From Oxalobacteraceae bacterium (GTDB taxonomy: Bacteria > Pseudomonadota > Gammaproteobacteria > Burkholderiales > Burkholderiaceae_D), in NCBI GenBank assembly GCA_027490255.1, contig JAIXYM010000064.1, positions 1 through 64,000 of the forward strand: 64,000 bases of DNA, given 5' to 3'. Every line of letters begins with the position of its first letter. Positions within the stretch are counted from its first letter, which is position 1. The position numbers and the translations under genes were made by a program. Below are positions 52,229-61,161 of this stretch, one piece after another. The notes beneath the pieces were generated by a model that did not search any database, was not told the origin of the DNA, and saw only the letters and a list, made by a program, of their open reading frames with translations.

Positions 52229-53008
52229 TTAATTAAATTTTGGCGCGCGCTTTTCAATGAAAGCGCGTATGCCTTCGTGGCCATCTTCGGTTTCACCAGA
52301 AGCAAACATTGAATCGCGCTCAGCATCAAGATGCTGCAACAGCGAATGATGCGAGGCTGCGCTAATCAGCGCCTTGATACGTGCCTGCGCCTGTGCAGGC
52401 CCTTTGGCCAGTTGGTGCCCCAGGGCACGCGCAGCAGACGCGAGTTCGGCATCCGGATGCACAGCATCCACCAGACCCATACTTAGACATTCGGCCGAGG
52501 AAATCGGCCGGTTCGTCAGAAAAATATCTCGTGCCCGCGCCGCACCGGCACGACGAGTCACAAACCACGAGCCGCCAACGTCAGGCGTAAGACCAATCGC
52601 AGAGTAACCACCGCGAAGTTTCATGGATTCGGCAGCCAGCACGATGTCGCCGCACAAACCGAGTCCGATCCCGCCGCCGCCCACCGCGCCGTTGATGGCG
52701 CATACCACCGGAATCTCAAGCAGCGAGACCAAGCGCAGGGCCGCGTGCACAGGCTCGAGCAATCCCCGGAGGGTATCGACCAACGGACGCGAGGTATCGG
52801 CAAAGGCATTGACATCGCCGCCGACACAGAATTGTTTGCCATTCGCCGTAATGAGTAAGGCTCGGATGGACTTATCACTGGCGACTTGCTCGATCGCTGC
52901 GGCAAAGGCTTGGGCCATCGCCAGATCAAGCGCATTGGCGCGAGATGGGTTGTTAAAAGTAATGATGGCAAGCGCGTGGTCGATCTCGACCGTAAGCGGG
53001 GAGGACAT
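52229..53008 (-). CDS. Enoyl-CoA hydratase/isomerase family protein (PaaG-like)
   Basis: 259 residues, crotonase fold. IITFNNPSRANALDLAMAQAF, oxyanion-hole region ITANGKQFCVGGDVNAFADTSRPL, and INGAVGGGGIGLGLCGDIVLAAESMKLRGGYSAIGLTPDVGGSWFVTRRAG. The FCVGGDV and GLTPDVGGSW segments resemble PaaG-type isomerases, which have Asp for Glu near the active site. It starts the seven-gene minus-strand chain ending in bioB. Confidence 0.85.
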   Translation of the reverse strand: MSSPLTVEIDHALAIITFNNPSRANALDLAMAQAFAAAIEQVASDKSIRALLITANGKQFCVGGDVNAFADTSRPLVDTLRGLLEPVHAALRLVSLLEIPVVCAINGAVGGGGIGLGLCGDIVLAAESMKLRGGYSAIGLTPDVGGSWFVTRRAGAARARDIFLTNRPISSAECLSMGLVDAVHPDAELASAARALGHQLAKGPAQAQARIKALISAASHHSLLQHLDAERDSMFASGETEDGHEGIRAFIEKRAPKFN

Positions 53009-53096
53009 GGCAGACTCCAGAGCAATTCATGAAGGTGGGAAATTCAGCGTCTCTATCCAAAGCCGGCAGCGGCATTTTGGTGGCGCCTCCAAGGAT

Positions 53097-53111
53097 GCGG
53101 AAATATTCCGC
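53097..53111. promoter_or_regulatory. GCGGAA / TTCCGC dyad in the divergent region before the TonB receptor gene
   Basis: A 6-bp perfect dyad with a 3-base centre, about 90 bases before the start of the enoyl-CoA hydratase operon and about 190 before the receptor. It has no T tract. It may be a regulator site; otherwise this 295-base gap shows nothing recognisable. Confidence 0.3.
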
Positions 53112-53303
53112 GTGCCATTTTAACAAAGGAACTGTGCTGACCCGCACTCTCCAGCCCCTGATTTGCGGGAAGAATTCCCATACGCATTGCAGATGGAAAG
53201 CCGTAAGCTTCAACACCGTCAACGTGTCTGCCTGCGCACTCGCGAAGATAAAACTGGCCCACATCATTGGATTGCAAAATTAGAAACTAAAAATAACAAG
53301 ATC

Positions 53304-55649
53304 ATGAGCAAAACCCCTTCCCCAAAATTTTCATTGATTGCACTGTCCGTGATGGCGATCTTTGCCGGTACAGCGTTTGCACAAACCACTGAAGAAAAAG
53401 CCGCAGACAAGAAGTCCGAAAAAGCCCTGCCGCAAGTCGAGGTCGTTGGTACTTCGCCATTGCCCGGCATCGGTATCGAGAAAGACAAGCTGCCCTACGA
53501 TGTGCAGACCGTCACCAGCGAGCAGATGTACAACTCGCAGACACTCAATCTCACTGATTTCATGTCGCGCAATCTGCTGGGTGTGAACATCAATGAAGTT
53601 CAGGGCAGTCCGTTTCAGGCAGACATCACCTACCGGGGTTTTCGTCTGTCCGGGATTCTGGGTTCCTCGCAAGGCTTGTCAGTCTACCTAGACGGCGTGC
53701 GGGTGAATGAGCCCTTTGGTGATGTCGTGAACTGGGACATGATTCCTGAAGCCGCCATCGGCAATGTGTCGCTGGTACCGGGTTCGAATCCTGTGTACGG
53801 CCTCAATACCTTGGGTGGCGCGCTGGCTTTCACCACCAAATCCGGGCTCACCGCGCCGGGTGGCGAGGTGAAACTGCAAGCAGGCAGTTTTGGGCGTGTG
53901 CGCACCGACATCAGCCACGGCAGTAAGGGTAATGATGGCTATCACAGCTTCATCGCCGCGACTGGCTTCCGTGAAGATGGATGGCGGGATTATTCCAGCG
54001 GTAATTTGGGTAATGTGTTTGCGAAGATTGGGCGTCAGCAGAATGACAGCAACTGGGATTTGTCACTGCTGGTGGGGCGGAGTAGTTTGTTGGGGAATGG
54101 GCTGTTGCCGAGTTATAGCTACGGCGCTGATGGCGATGATCCGGCAGCCGCTGGAATGTATGAGACAAACCGCAAATGGGTGTATACCCACCCTGATCGG
54201 ACGCGAAATGAATTGCAGCAGCTGACTTTTAATTTTCAGCGAATTCTGGACAGTAACACTGAGCTAGCGGCTAATGCTTACGTGAGGAACAGCAAACGGA
54301 AAACTGTGGGCGGGGATGCGGAGCGTGAAGAAGTCACTGCAGCTCCAACCTACGCAAACGACGCCGTACTGAACTACACCGCGACATCGCAAAACAGTTA
54401 CGGCACCAGCGTCAATCTCACTAAACTGCTGGACAAGCATCAAATCACTACGGGTGCATCAGTTGATGCAAGCAGAGTCGGCTACGGATCCAGCCAAGCA
54501 GATTGCGACAACAACATCGACTCGACGCGTGCTCCCTTCGGCTGCGACCCTGCGGAAGACCACGCAAGACTCAAGGGCAGAACGACGGCATTTGGCATCT
54601 ATGCATCTGACACCTGGAGCGTCTCGGAAAAAACATTCGTGACGACCTCCGGTCGATTCAATCATGCCACCGTTAACAACAGACTGAATACTTACGTGGA
54701 TCCAGATGGTGATCCGCTTGCGTCTACGAGAGTCACTTCTGATAAATTTACTTACAACAGCTTCAACCCCTCATTTGGGGTCACGTATAAACCAGTTCAG
54801 ACGATTTCAGTTTTTACCAATATCGGCCAAAGTAATCGTGTGCCGACATCTATCGAACTGGGGTGCGCGGACTCAAGCTATCCTTGCCGCCTTCCGACCG
54901 GTTTGCAGGCTGATCCCTATCTGAAGCAGGTCATTGCTCAAACACTGGAAACAGGGTTGCGCTGGCAGCTTTCGAGCGATAGCGGTTTATCTGTCGCCCT
55001 TTATCGCTCGGAAAACAAAGATGATATTTTATTCCGAGCCGTGAACAATCAGGGACTTGGCTACTTCAGCAATTTTTCACGCACTCGTCGGCAGGGCACT
55101 GACATCACTGCCTACACCACGATTCACTCAGTCGCACTCCGCGTCACCTACAGCTATCTGGATGCGACTTACCAAGACAGCGGCACGCTGTTCGGCGGTG
55201 AAAGGGACATCACAATTGCCCGTGGAACAAAGATCGCCGGCCTGCCCGAACACACTCTGCGCATCAATGCCGACTGGCGCGCAACTTCTAAAATGACGCT
55301 TGGCGGCTCAGTCTTAGCAACTTCGAGCCTCACTACGCAAGGTAACGAGGACGGCCTGATTGGCCCAGAAAACAGTGAGGTTACCGCAGTCGATGCAAAG
55401 ATCAAAGGCTATGCATTGTTGAACTTGCACGCGAACTATGAGGCAGAAAAAGGTCTCGATTATTTTGCCCGTATCAACAACGTCTTTGATACGCGCTTCG
55501 AAACCTACGGCATGATGGCAATGAGCATGTTCGGTGCAAATGGTAACCCGCTTGCCGCCGGAACCTCCGGCGTTGGCCCCAACGTCAGCCGCTTCGTCGC
55601 CCCCGGTGCCCCACGTCACCTGATGATAGGCCTGCGTTATCGCTTCTAA
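53304..55649 (+). CDS. TonB-dependent outer-membrane receptor
   Basis: 781 residues starting MSKTPSPKFSLIALSVMAIFAGTAFA, a signal peptide. Plug domain (about 40-190): ALPQVEVVGTSPLPGIG, then SVYLDGVRVNEPFGDVVNWDMIPEAAIGNVSLVPGSNPVYGLNTLGGALAFTTKSG. The beta-barrel ends with the typical aromatic LMIGLRYRF. The TonB box is probably within KALPQVEVVG. The ligand is unknown. An upstream in-frame extension without a ribosome binding site is rejected. It is convergent with a two-component system, from which a terminator separates it. Confidence 0.93.
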   Translation: MSKTPSPKFSLIALSVMAIFAGTAFAQTTEEKAADKKSEKALPQVEVVGTSPLPGIGIEKDKLPYDVQTVTSEQMYNSQTLNLTDFMSRNLLGVNINEVQGSPFQADITYRGFRLSGILGSSQGLSVYLDGVRVNEPFGDVVNWDMIPEAAIGNVSLVPGSNPVYGLNTLGGALAFTTKSGLTAPGGEVKLQAGSFGRVRTDISHGSKGNDGYHSFIAATGFREDGWRDYSSGNLGNVFAKIGRQQNDSNWDLSLLVGRSSLLGNGLLPSYSYGADGDDPAAAGMYETNRKWVYTHPDRTRNELQQLTFNFQRILDSNTELAANAYVRNSKRKTVGGDAEREEVTAAPTYANDAVLNYTATSQNSYGTSVNLTKLLDKHQITTGASVDASRVGYGSSQADCDNNIDSTRAPFGCDPAEDHARLKGRTTAFGIYASDTWSVSEKTFVTTSGRFNHATVNNRLNTYVDPDGDPLASTRVTSDKFTYNSFNPSFGVTYKPVQTISVFTNIGQSNRVPTSIELGCADSSYPCRLPTGLQADPYLKQVIAQTLETGLRWQLSSDSGLSVALYRSENKDDILFRAVNNQGLGYFSNFSRTRRQGTDITAYTTIHSVALRVTYSYLDATYQDSGTLFGGERDITIARGTKIAGLPEHTLRINADWRATSKMTLGGSVLATSSLTTQGNEDGLIGPENSEVTAVDAKIKGYALLNLHANYEAEKGLDYFARINNVFDTRFETYGMMAMSMFGANGNPLAAGTSGVGPNVSRFVAPGAPRHLMIGLRYRF

Positions 55650-55675
55650 TTTTTCTTACCCCCCGTTGTCATCAT

Positions 55676-55708
55676 CGGGCATGCAGATCACTGCATGCCC
55701 GTTTTTTT
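55676..55708 (+). terminator. Rho-independent terminator of the TonB receptor gene
   Basis: Perfect 11-bp stem with an ATCA loop (55676-55701) followed by seven T residues. Confidence 0.93.
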
Positions 55709-55745
55709 ACTGCTTCAGACTGAACCAGCGAGCGAGACTCCAACC

Positions 55746-56378
55746 TCAGGCTAGCCCATGCCGCTTCGCATACTGATGTAATTCAATCGGCGTATACACA
55801 CCGAGCTTTTGCCGAATGGAGGATTGATAATTGGCCACCGTCTTGGTGCCCAGATGCAGGCGCTGTCCGATGTCATCGACGGTTTGTCCATTGGCCAGCA
55901 AGCGAAATATCTCGAATTCTCGCGGCGCCAGTTGCAAATGAGGCGGGCTTTCTTTTTCTGCTTCTGCTACGGCCGAGACCAGATCATTTGAGATCGGTTT
56001 TTCGCCACGCATGACTTGATGAATGGCATCGACCATGCGTTCAGGCGGCATACTTTTGGTGAGATAGCCACTCGCGCCAGCGCGCAATGCTTGCAGGGCG
56101 AGTGCGGCGTTTTCATGCATGGTAAACACCAGTACGCGTTGCTCGGGATAACGCTGCATGATCCTGCGCATACTTTCAAGACCACCCTGCCCCGGCATGG
56201 ATAAATCCATCACGACGACATCAGCAGGGGTTTGCGCGAGCATGCCGTACGCCAGTTCACCACTATCGGCTTCGCCGACCACTTGCAAGGTGGTATCCAG
56301 TTCCAGATAGCGCTTGTAGCCGGCCCGAACCACCGCATGATCATCCACCAACAGCACACGAACAGTGTCAGTTGACAT
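55746..56378 (-). CDS. NarL/FixJ-family response regulator
   Basis: 210 residues. Receiver domain with VLLVDDHAVVRAG (phospho-acceptor Asp in VVVMDLSMPGQGGLESMRRI, about residue 54) and a conserved Lys in GYLTKSMPPERM. C-terminal LuxR-type HTH: LAPREFEIFRLLANGQTVDDIGQRLHLGTKTVANYQSSIRQKLGVYTPIEL. The start chosen is MSTDTVRVLL, overlapping the kinase stop by 11 bases. Target genes unknown; the convergent TonB receptor is one candidate. Confidence 0.93.
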   Translation of the reverse strand: MSTDTVRVLLVDDHAVVRAGYKRYLELDTTLQVVGEADSGELAYGMLAQTPADVVVMDLSMPGQGGLESMRRIMQRYPEQRVLVFTMHENAALALQALRAGASGYLTKSMPPERMVDAIHQVMRGEKPISNDLVSAVAEAEKESPPHLQLAPREFEIFRLLANGQTVDDIGQRLHLGTKTVANYQSSIRQKLGVYTPIELHQYAKRHGLA

Positions 56379-57744
56379 GAGCCACCTCGCCAATCACCGT
56401 CATGTCCAGGGGGAAGATCGCCTCCAGTAGCACACCATGCGGCCTTACGGCATGCCAGTGTAATTGCCCCTGATTGGCCAGCACGCGTTCGCGAATACCA
56501 ATCAGACCCAAGCCGCCCGTGGGTTGCGGATCAGTGCTGGCCATGCCTTTGCCATCATCTGCGACCGTGAGCCGCAAGGCGTGCGCGCTGCTATCAACGG
56601 CAACAGTAATATCGACACAGCTCGCCTCTGAATGGCGCATCACATTGGTGAGCGCTTCCTGAGCGATGCGATAGATTGCTACTGCCAGCCGCTGAGGAAT
56701 GGCGATGTTGTCGAGATTGACGTTGAGCTTGCAATCCAGTTCCACTACACCACGTGACTGCCGCTGCTTGACCAGATCACGCAAGGCCTGCTCGAGTGCG
56801 ATGTCATGTTCTTCGTCACCTTGCAAACCATAGGGACGCAACTGCGCGAGCAAACCCCGCAATTGCGACAGGATGCTACTGCTATTTTCATACATGGCCT
56901 GCGCACAGGCTTCAAGCGCACTCTGACCGGCAGATCGTTTGAGCAGATACGAAGCATCGACCTGAATGGCAGTCAGCAGCTGGCCGAATTCGTCATGTAG
57001 TTCATGGGCAAGTTTGCGTCGTTCTTCTTCTTGTACATCCTGGAGGCGGTGCAACAGTTCGCGCTGCTTGGATATCTGATCGGTGAGCGCTGCGGCCAGA
57101 TGATTGAGCGCCTGCGCGATCTGATTGAGCTCCCGCGTGCCTGAGGCCGCGATCCGCGTTGCGTAGTCACCGGCCTCGATACGCGCAATACCCGCCAAAA
57201 TACCCGACAAGGGTGCCAGCGCCAAACGCAGCGTGCCGCCAATCGCGAAGATCAGCGCCAGTCCCAGCACAGCAAATAACGCCAGCTGCAATAACGCGCC
57301 GGTGACGGACTCGCTGATCTCGGACTCTGGATTGGGCTCCAGCACCAGCGTGACTGGATGGCCATCGCCAAGCTGCAGCGATAAGGCATAGCTGCTCATC
57401 GTGGAATTGCTCGCCAAAAACCGATTGATCATGGCGGGCATCGCTGATGATGGCTTAGCCGCTGGCTGGGTGAGACGACGGCCGGACTCATCCAATAGAG
57501 CCACATGAAAATGTCGTAAGCGTTCACCCCGATTGAGGGCATCGATCGCTGCGATTTGCCGGTCGAGTGAATCGCTGCCCTGTAATTCTGACAAGGTTGT
57601 GATCAGCTGACCGATGCTCTGACTGCTGCGTACTTCGTCTGCGATGTCATGACGAGCAGCAAACATAGTAAACAGCGTGACAAGAATCAGCATGACGAAG
57701 CCGACTGCAAAAAGTCTGAGCAGGAGTCGGGTAACAAGTTGCAT
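56368..57744 (-). CDS. NarX-type sensor histidine kinase
   Basis: 458 residues. Two membrane segments (about 9-30 and 150-172) flank a periplasmic domain of about 120 residues; a HAMP domain follows (about 172-225). The HisKA_3 box is EEERRKLAHELHDEFGQLLTAIQ with the phosphorylated His (about 247), and the ATPase domain has QEALTNVMRHSEAS, DDGKGM and GGLGLIGIRERV. It phosphorylates the downstream regulator. The sensed signal is unknown. Confidence 0.92.
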   Translation of the reverse strand: MQLVTRLLLRLFAVGFVMLILVTLFTMFAARHDIADEVRSSQSIGQLITTLSELQGSDSLDRQIAAIDALNRGERLRHFHVALLDESGRRLTQPAAKPSSAMPAMINRFLASNSTMSSYALSLQLGDGHPVTLVLEPNPESEISESVTGALLQLALFAVLGLALIFAIGGTLRLALAPLSGILAGIARIEAGDYATRIAASGTRELNQIAQALNHLAAALTDQISKQRELLHRLQDVQEEERRKLAHELHDEFGQLLTAIQVDASYLLKRSAGQSALEACAQAMYENSSSILSQLRGLLAQLRPYGLQGDEEHDIALEQALRDLVKQRQSRGVVELDCKLNVNLDNIAIPQRLAVAIYRIAQEALTNVMRHSEASCVDITVAVDSSAHALRLTVADDGKGMASTDPQPTGGLGLIGIRERVLANQGQLHWHAVRPHGVLLEAIFPLDMTVIGEVAHVN

Positions 57745-57921
57745 GGCGGCTCCGGGAGATTGGCGAATACGATGACGTGGCTGTTAAAAAACAGGTCATG
57801 TATTCATGAAGTTGCTGTGCGTCAATAACCTGCCCGATTATACGATCAGCGAACGAATGTTGACCGGAAAACGCTGTCCAATTCTCTGCTCATCCGCCGA
57901 CCACCCCGGGACTCCCAAGCT

Positions 57922-59724
57922 ATGCCGGAACATTTTTCCGGACTGCCTTACCTTCGCGAGACGCTGATTTTTCTTGCGCTGGCAGGCATTCTGATTCCGC
58001 TGCTCCAGCGCTTGCGCATCAACCAAATTCTGGGGTTTCTGGCGATCGGTGTTTTGCTGGGTCCGTTCGGGCTGTGGCTGTGGGTGGGGCATTTGCCTTG
58101 GCTTGAGAACATCACCTTTATTCGTATCGAAGGTATGGTGGCGCTGGGTGAACTGGGTGTGCTGTTCCTGATGTTCACGATAGGGCTGGAGCTATCAGCA
58201 GAGCGTTTGTGGCTGCTGCGGCGCTGGGTGTTTGGTGCGGGTACGGCTCAGGTCCTATTGTCTGCGGTGCTTATTGGCCTAGCGGCACTGATGCTTCACA
58301 ACGAGCTGCCGACCGCGATTGTGCTGGGTCTGATGCTGGCGCTGTCGTCGACGGCCGTGGTGATGGAACTGATGGGAGACCGGCATTTACTGGATACGCC
58401 GATGGGTCAAGCCAGTTTTTCTATACTGATGCTGCAAGATCTGGCGGTCGTGCCCATTGTGGTTCTTACCGGCGGGCTTTCACAGGACAACACTGAGCAT
58501 CTTTCTTTCGTGTTGGTTGCGGTGGCACTGAAGTCTGCTGGCGTGATTTTGCTCATCTATTTTCTGGGTCGGCGGGTGATACGACCTTTATTCAAGGCAC
58601 TGGGAAAACAGTATCGACATCGGCACCAACCCGCCACCTTTGTCGCCCTGATTCTGCTGTGCACACTGGGTATCGCAGGTCTCACCGCCTATGCAGGATT
58701 ATCTATGGCACTGGGCGCGTTTCTCGCCGGGCTACTGCTGGCTGAGACAGAGTTTCGTCATGAAGTTGAAGTGACCATCGAGCCTTTCAAAAGTCTGTTG
58801 CTAGGCTTATTTTTTATGTCCGTGGGTATGCAAATGGATGTACGAGTGATCCTTGCGTCCCCGCTCTGGCTTGCTGCATGCGTCGCAGGTCTGTTCATCA
58901 TTAAGGCTGCGGTCGTGCTGATGGTTTTAGTTGTGGGTAGGCTGTCCTTGGGTCGGGCGTTTGAAGGCGGCATGCTGATGGGTCAGGGTGGCGAGTTTGC
59001 TTTCATTGTGACCAGCTACGCGCTTGCCAGCGGACTTTTCACGCGCGAGTTATCGCAGTTTGTGTTGCTGCTGGTAGGACTGTCGATGTTTGTGACGCCG
59101 GTGATGGCGCGCTTGGGTCACGTGCTCGGCAATACGTGGGAGAAGTCTCATCATTGTGCGCCAGCGGCACTGGACAATGCCGAGACCGGCGCTCTGGAAG
59201 GACACGTCATTATTGTCGGCTTCGGTCGCATGGGCCAGCTGTTGGCGGAGATTCTGAATGCACAGGGAGTACGCTACGTCGCCATCGATATCGACATGTA
59301 TCAGTCGACGCGCAAACATCCACTGGGTGAACCAGTGTATTTCGGCGATGTCAGTCGCCCTGAACTGCTGCATCGGGTACATGCCAGCAAATGCGCTGCC
59401 ATCGTGCTGACGATGGATCATCCAGAGGCGACGCTGCATGCCACGCGCGCTATTCGTCGCGAGTTTGCCGACATTCCCCTACTGGCCCGCGCGCATGATG
59501 AAGATCACGCTCGTGCGTTGCGAGAAGCGGGTGCGACTCAGGTCATGCCCGAGACACTAGCGGCAGGCTTGCAACTTTCATCTGCCGTGTTGAGCATGAT
59601 GGGCATGAGTAAAACACAAGTGAACCATGCCATTCGCGTGGAGCGACACGCGCGTCTGTTACGCGTGCTGGGAACGCAGGGCGATCTGTTTGGCGCTGTG
59701 AACGATGATGATTCGTTAACTTGA
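57922..59724 (+). CDS. Monovalent cation:proton antiporter-2 (KefB/KefC-like)
   Basis: 600 residues: about 12 membrane segments (residues 10-385) with the CPA2 motifs LGELGVLFLMFTIGLELS, SSTAVVMELM and LQDLAVVPIVV, then a TrkA-N Rossmann domain (about 415-530) with GHVIIVGFGRMGQLLAEIL and YVAIDIDM. Likely exchanges K+ (or Na+) for H+ in response to redox or electrophile signals, as for KefB/C, but no glutathione-binding partner is adjacent. Single gene. Confidence 0.92.
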   Translation: MPEHFSGLPYLRETLIFLALAGILIPLLQRLRINQILGFLAIGVLLGPFGLWLWVGHLPWLENITFIRIEGMVALGELGVLFLMFTIGLELSAERLWLLRRWVFGAGTAQVLLSAVLIGLAALMLHNELPTAIVLGLMLALSSTAVVMELMGDRHLLDTPMGQASFSILMLQDLAVVPIVVLTGGLSQDNTEHLSFVLVAVALKSAGVILLIYFLGRRVIRPLFKALGKQYRHRHQPATFVALILLCTLGIAGLTAYAGLSMALGAFLAGLLLAETEFRHEVEVTIEPFKSLLLGLFFMSVGMQMDVRVILASPLWLAACVAGLFIIKAAVVLMVLVVGRLSLGRAFEGGMLMGQGGEFAFIVTSYALASGLFTRELSQFVLLLVGLSMFVTPVMARLGHVLGNTWEKSHHCAPAALDNAETGALEGHVIIVGFGRMGQLLAEILNAQGVRYVAIDIDMYQSTRKHPLGEPVYFGDVSRPELLHRVHASKCAAIVLTMDHPEATLHATRAIRREFADIPLLARAHDEDHARALREAGATQVMPETLAAGLQLSSAVLSMMGMSKTQVNHAIRVERHARLLRVLGTQGDLFGAVNDDDSLT

Positions 59725-60117
59725 ATGGTCAGGAAAATTTTGACAAAGCCCGGTGTATTCTCGTTCGTGGTTCGTGGTTCGTCGTTTGCTGTTTGCTTGC
59801 GCCAAGGCCGGTAGAAAAAATCACGGCCACTGCGTTAGCGACGGAAAAGCCTCTGGATGTATTCTCAAGTCATGGTTACCGACTCGGCCCAGATTATTAT
59901 CGTTTTGTTATTTTTTGACGTGAACTGAATAAATCTGCGATGCAGCTTGCGCTACTTTTCTGCTTAGGACACAGTGAATTCAACACATAATATGTAAAAT
60001 TTTTTGGCGACGCATAAAAGAATATCAATTGAAGCGTCTCAGGATTTCATGCACACTCCTGCTCGATAAGGTATTATCTTTTCACATAAGAAAGTCAATT
60101 AAAAGGAAGCACCGCTC
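59725..60117. other. Intergenic region with no recognisable gene
   Basis: 393 bases of lower GC. It contains a short microrepeat (TTCGTGG repeated at about 59763-59778) and nothing else I can identify, apart from the AAAAGGAAG ribosome binding site of the next gene. Confidence 0.5.
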
Positions 60118-60477
60118 GTGAGCAAACGAACCCGTCCTGCAGATATTTATTTACGTTTTCTACAACTATCCGAAGCCCTGCGTGATTTACCCTCTCTGCC
60201 GGCATTGGAACCACTAGAAGAACGTATTTTGTCGCTCATCGCCTTTGCGAGGCAAAACAAGGAACGTTTGTCCGTCAAGGATCTGATGGGCAAACGAGAA
60301 TTGGGCTCCCCCGCGATGCTTCATGGGCGCCTGAAATCCATGCGCGCCAAGGGCTGGATACTGCTCGCCGAAACCGAAGATGCGCGCCGAAAGCAGTTAG
60401 AGCTCACACAAGCCGCCCTGCTCCATTTCGACAAGCTCTCTAAGTGTTTATTGCAAGCCGCTAAAAAAGCAGGCTAG
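60118..60477 (+). CDS. MarR-like winged-helix protein
   Basis: 119 residues with a GTG start preceded by AAAAGGAAG. The winged-helix core is EERILSLIAFARQNKERLSVKDLMGKRELGSPAMLHGRLKSMRAKGWILLAETEDARRKQLELTQAAL, fitting a MarR-type DNA-binding domain. It is shorter than full MarR proteins and lacks the long dimerisation helices. Stand-alone gene; ligand and targets unknown. Confidence 0.7.
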   Translation: MSKRTRPADIYLRFLQLSEALRDLPSLPALEPLEERILSLIAFARQNKERLSVKDLMGKRELGSPAMLHGRLKSMRAKGWILLAETEDARRKQLELTQAALLHFDKLSKCLLQAAKKAG

Positions 60478-60496
60478 ATTTTCACTTTCCAAAAAC

Positions 60497-60533
60497 AATG
60501 CACCGGCTCAGTAACTGACCCGGTGCATTTTTT
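60497..60533. terminator. Bidirectional Rho-independent terminator
   Basis: 10-bp stem AATGCACCGG / CCGGTGCATT (60497-60529) with T residues after it on the plus strand and a GTTTTT run after it on the minus strand. It serves the MarR-like gene and probably the small membrane protein gene on the other strand. Confidence 0.88.
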
Positions 60534-60696
60534 ATGGCGAAGGCTGAATAAATTCGCGTTATCCGACAAGTCAGCGCCGCAATACTGCGCACAGCGGGCT
60601 TGAAAAATAAAAGGGGTTAACGCCATTTCTCGATGTGGCAGATTTCTGCCAAGGTAGTACCGGAGGCTTGAGGCAGGCCTAGCAGCTTCTTTCAAC

Positions 60697-60777
60697 TTAT
60701 TTACGCAGCGTGAGATAAATCGCCAGCCCAATAATCGCTGGCACACCCAATTCCACAGCAAGCACCCACCATTCCAT
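60697..60777 (-). CDS. Small single-pass membrane protein of 26 residues
   Basis: A short frame reading MEWWVLAVELGVPAI and ending IYLTLRK. Most of it is one hydrophobic helix, with aromatic residues at one end and Arg/Lys at the other. GAGG lies 5 bases before the ATG at 60777; an ATG one codon earlier gives 27 residues. It ends upstream of a bidirectional terminator. No longer frame explains the region. Function unknown. Confidence 0.55.
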   Translation of the reverse strand: MEWWVLAVELGVPAIIGLAIYLTLRK

Positions 60778-60888
60778 CATCACCTCGGCACAAACGTTAT
60801 GAAGATAATGCCATTGTATCGACATCATCTTCTCGGGCGAACTTCTGCTTTGTTGAACGCTCTAACAAAAAGCCGTCTGCTTTGATAC

Positions 60889-60970
60889 TCCTCGCAGGGA
60901 GCACACTGGTTTGCAAGCCACACCCGTTTCGCGGGTATGCAGCTAGCCGGACGAATTTCCCTCTACATCC
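60889..60970. repeat. Decayed copy D of the mosaic palindromic element
   Basis: About 80 bases align without major gaps to the central part of copy B (GCAGGG, CACTGG-TTTGCAAGCC, CGTTTCGCGGGTATGCAGC, CCCTCTACA), but both palindromes are broken by substitutions. No terminal repeats are visible. The rest of the 60781-61161 gap shows a short AGAGC/GCTCT stem and no gene. Confidence 0.65.
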
Positions 60971-61161
60971 TCGAGAGCAATCGCTCTGCTCTACGACTTT
61001 GCTTTGCGGCGCTGATTTGTCCATTCGGATAAAAAATTGTGCCACAGATATTTTTTGATGAAATACCTTGCGAAACATCAATTCAAGTTTAAATTTCCAT
61101 GCAGAGCGGATAGCTTCGGCGCAATGAAAGTTCTACAGTGGCGCCCATCATCCAAGAGCTT

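Noticed and set aside
60474-60761. 95-residue minus-strand frame after the MarR-like gene.
   Set aside because: It runs through the bidirectional terminator and overlaps the better-supported small membrane protein in another frame.
60797-61081. 94-residue minus-strand frame upstream of the orphan kinase.
   Set aside because: Mostly translation of the decayed repeat copy D; no ribosome binding site.
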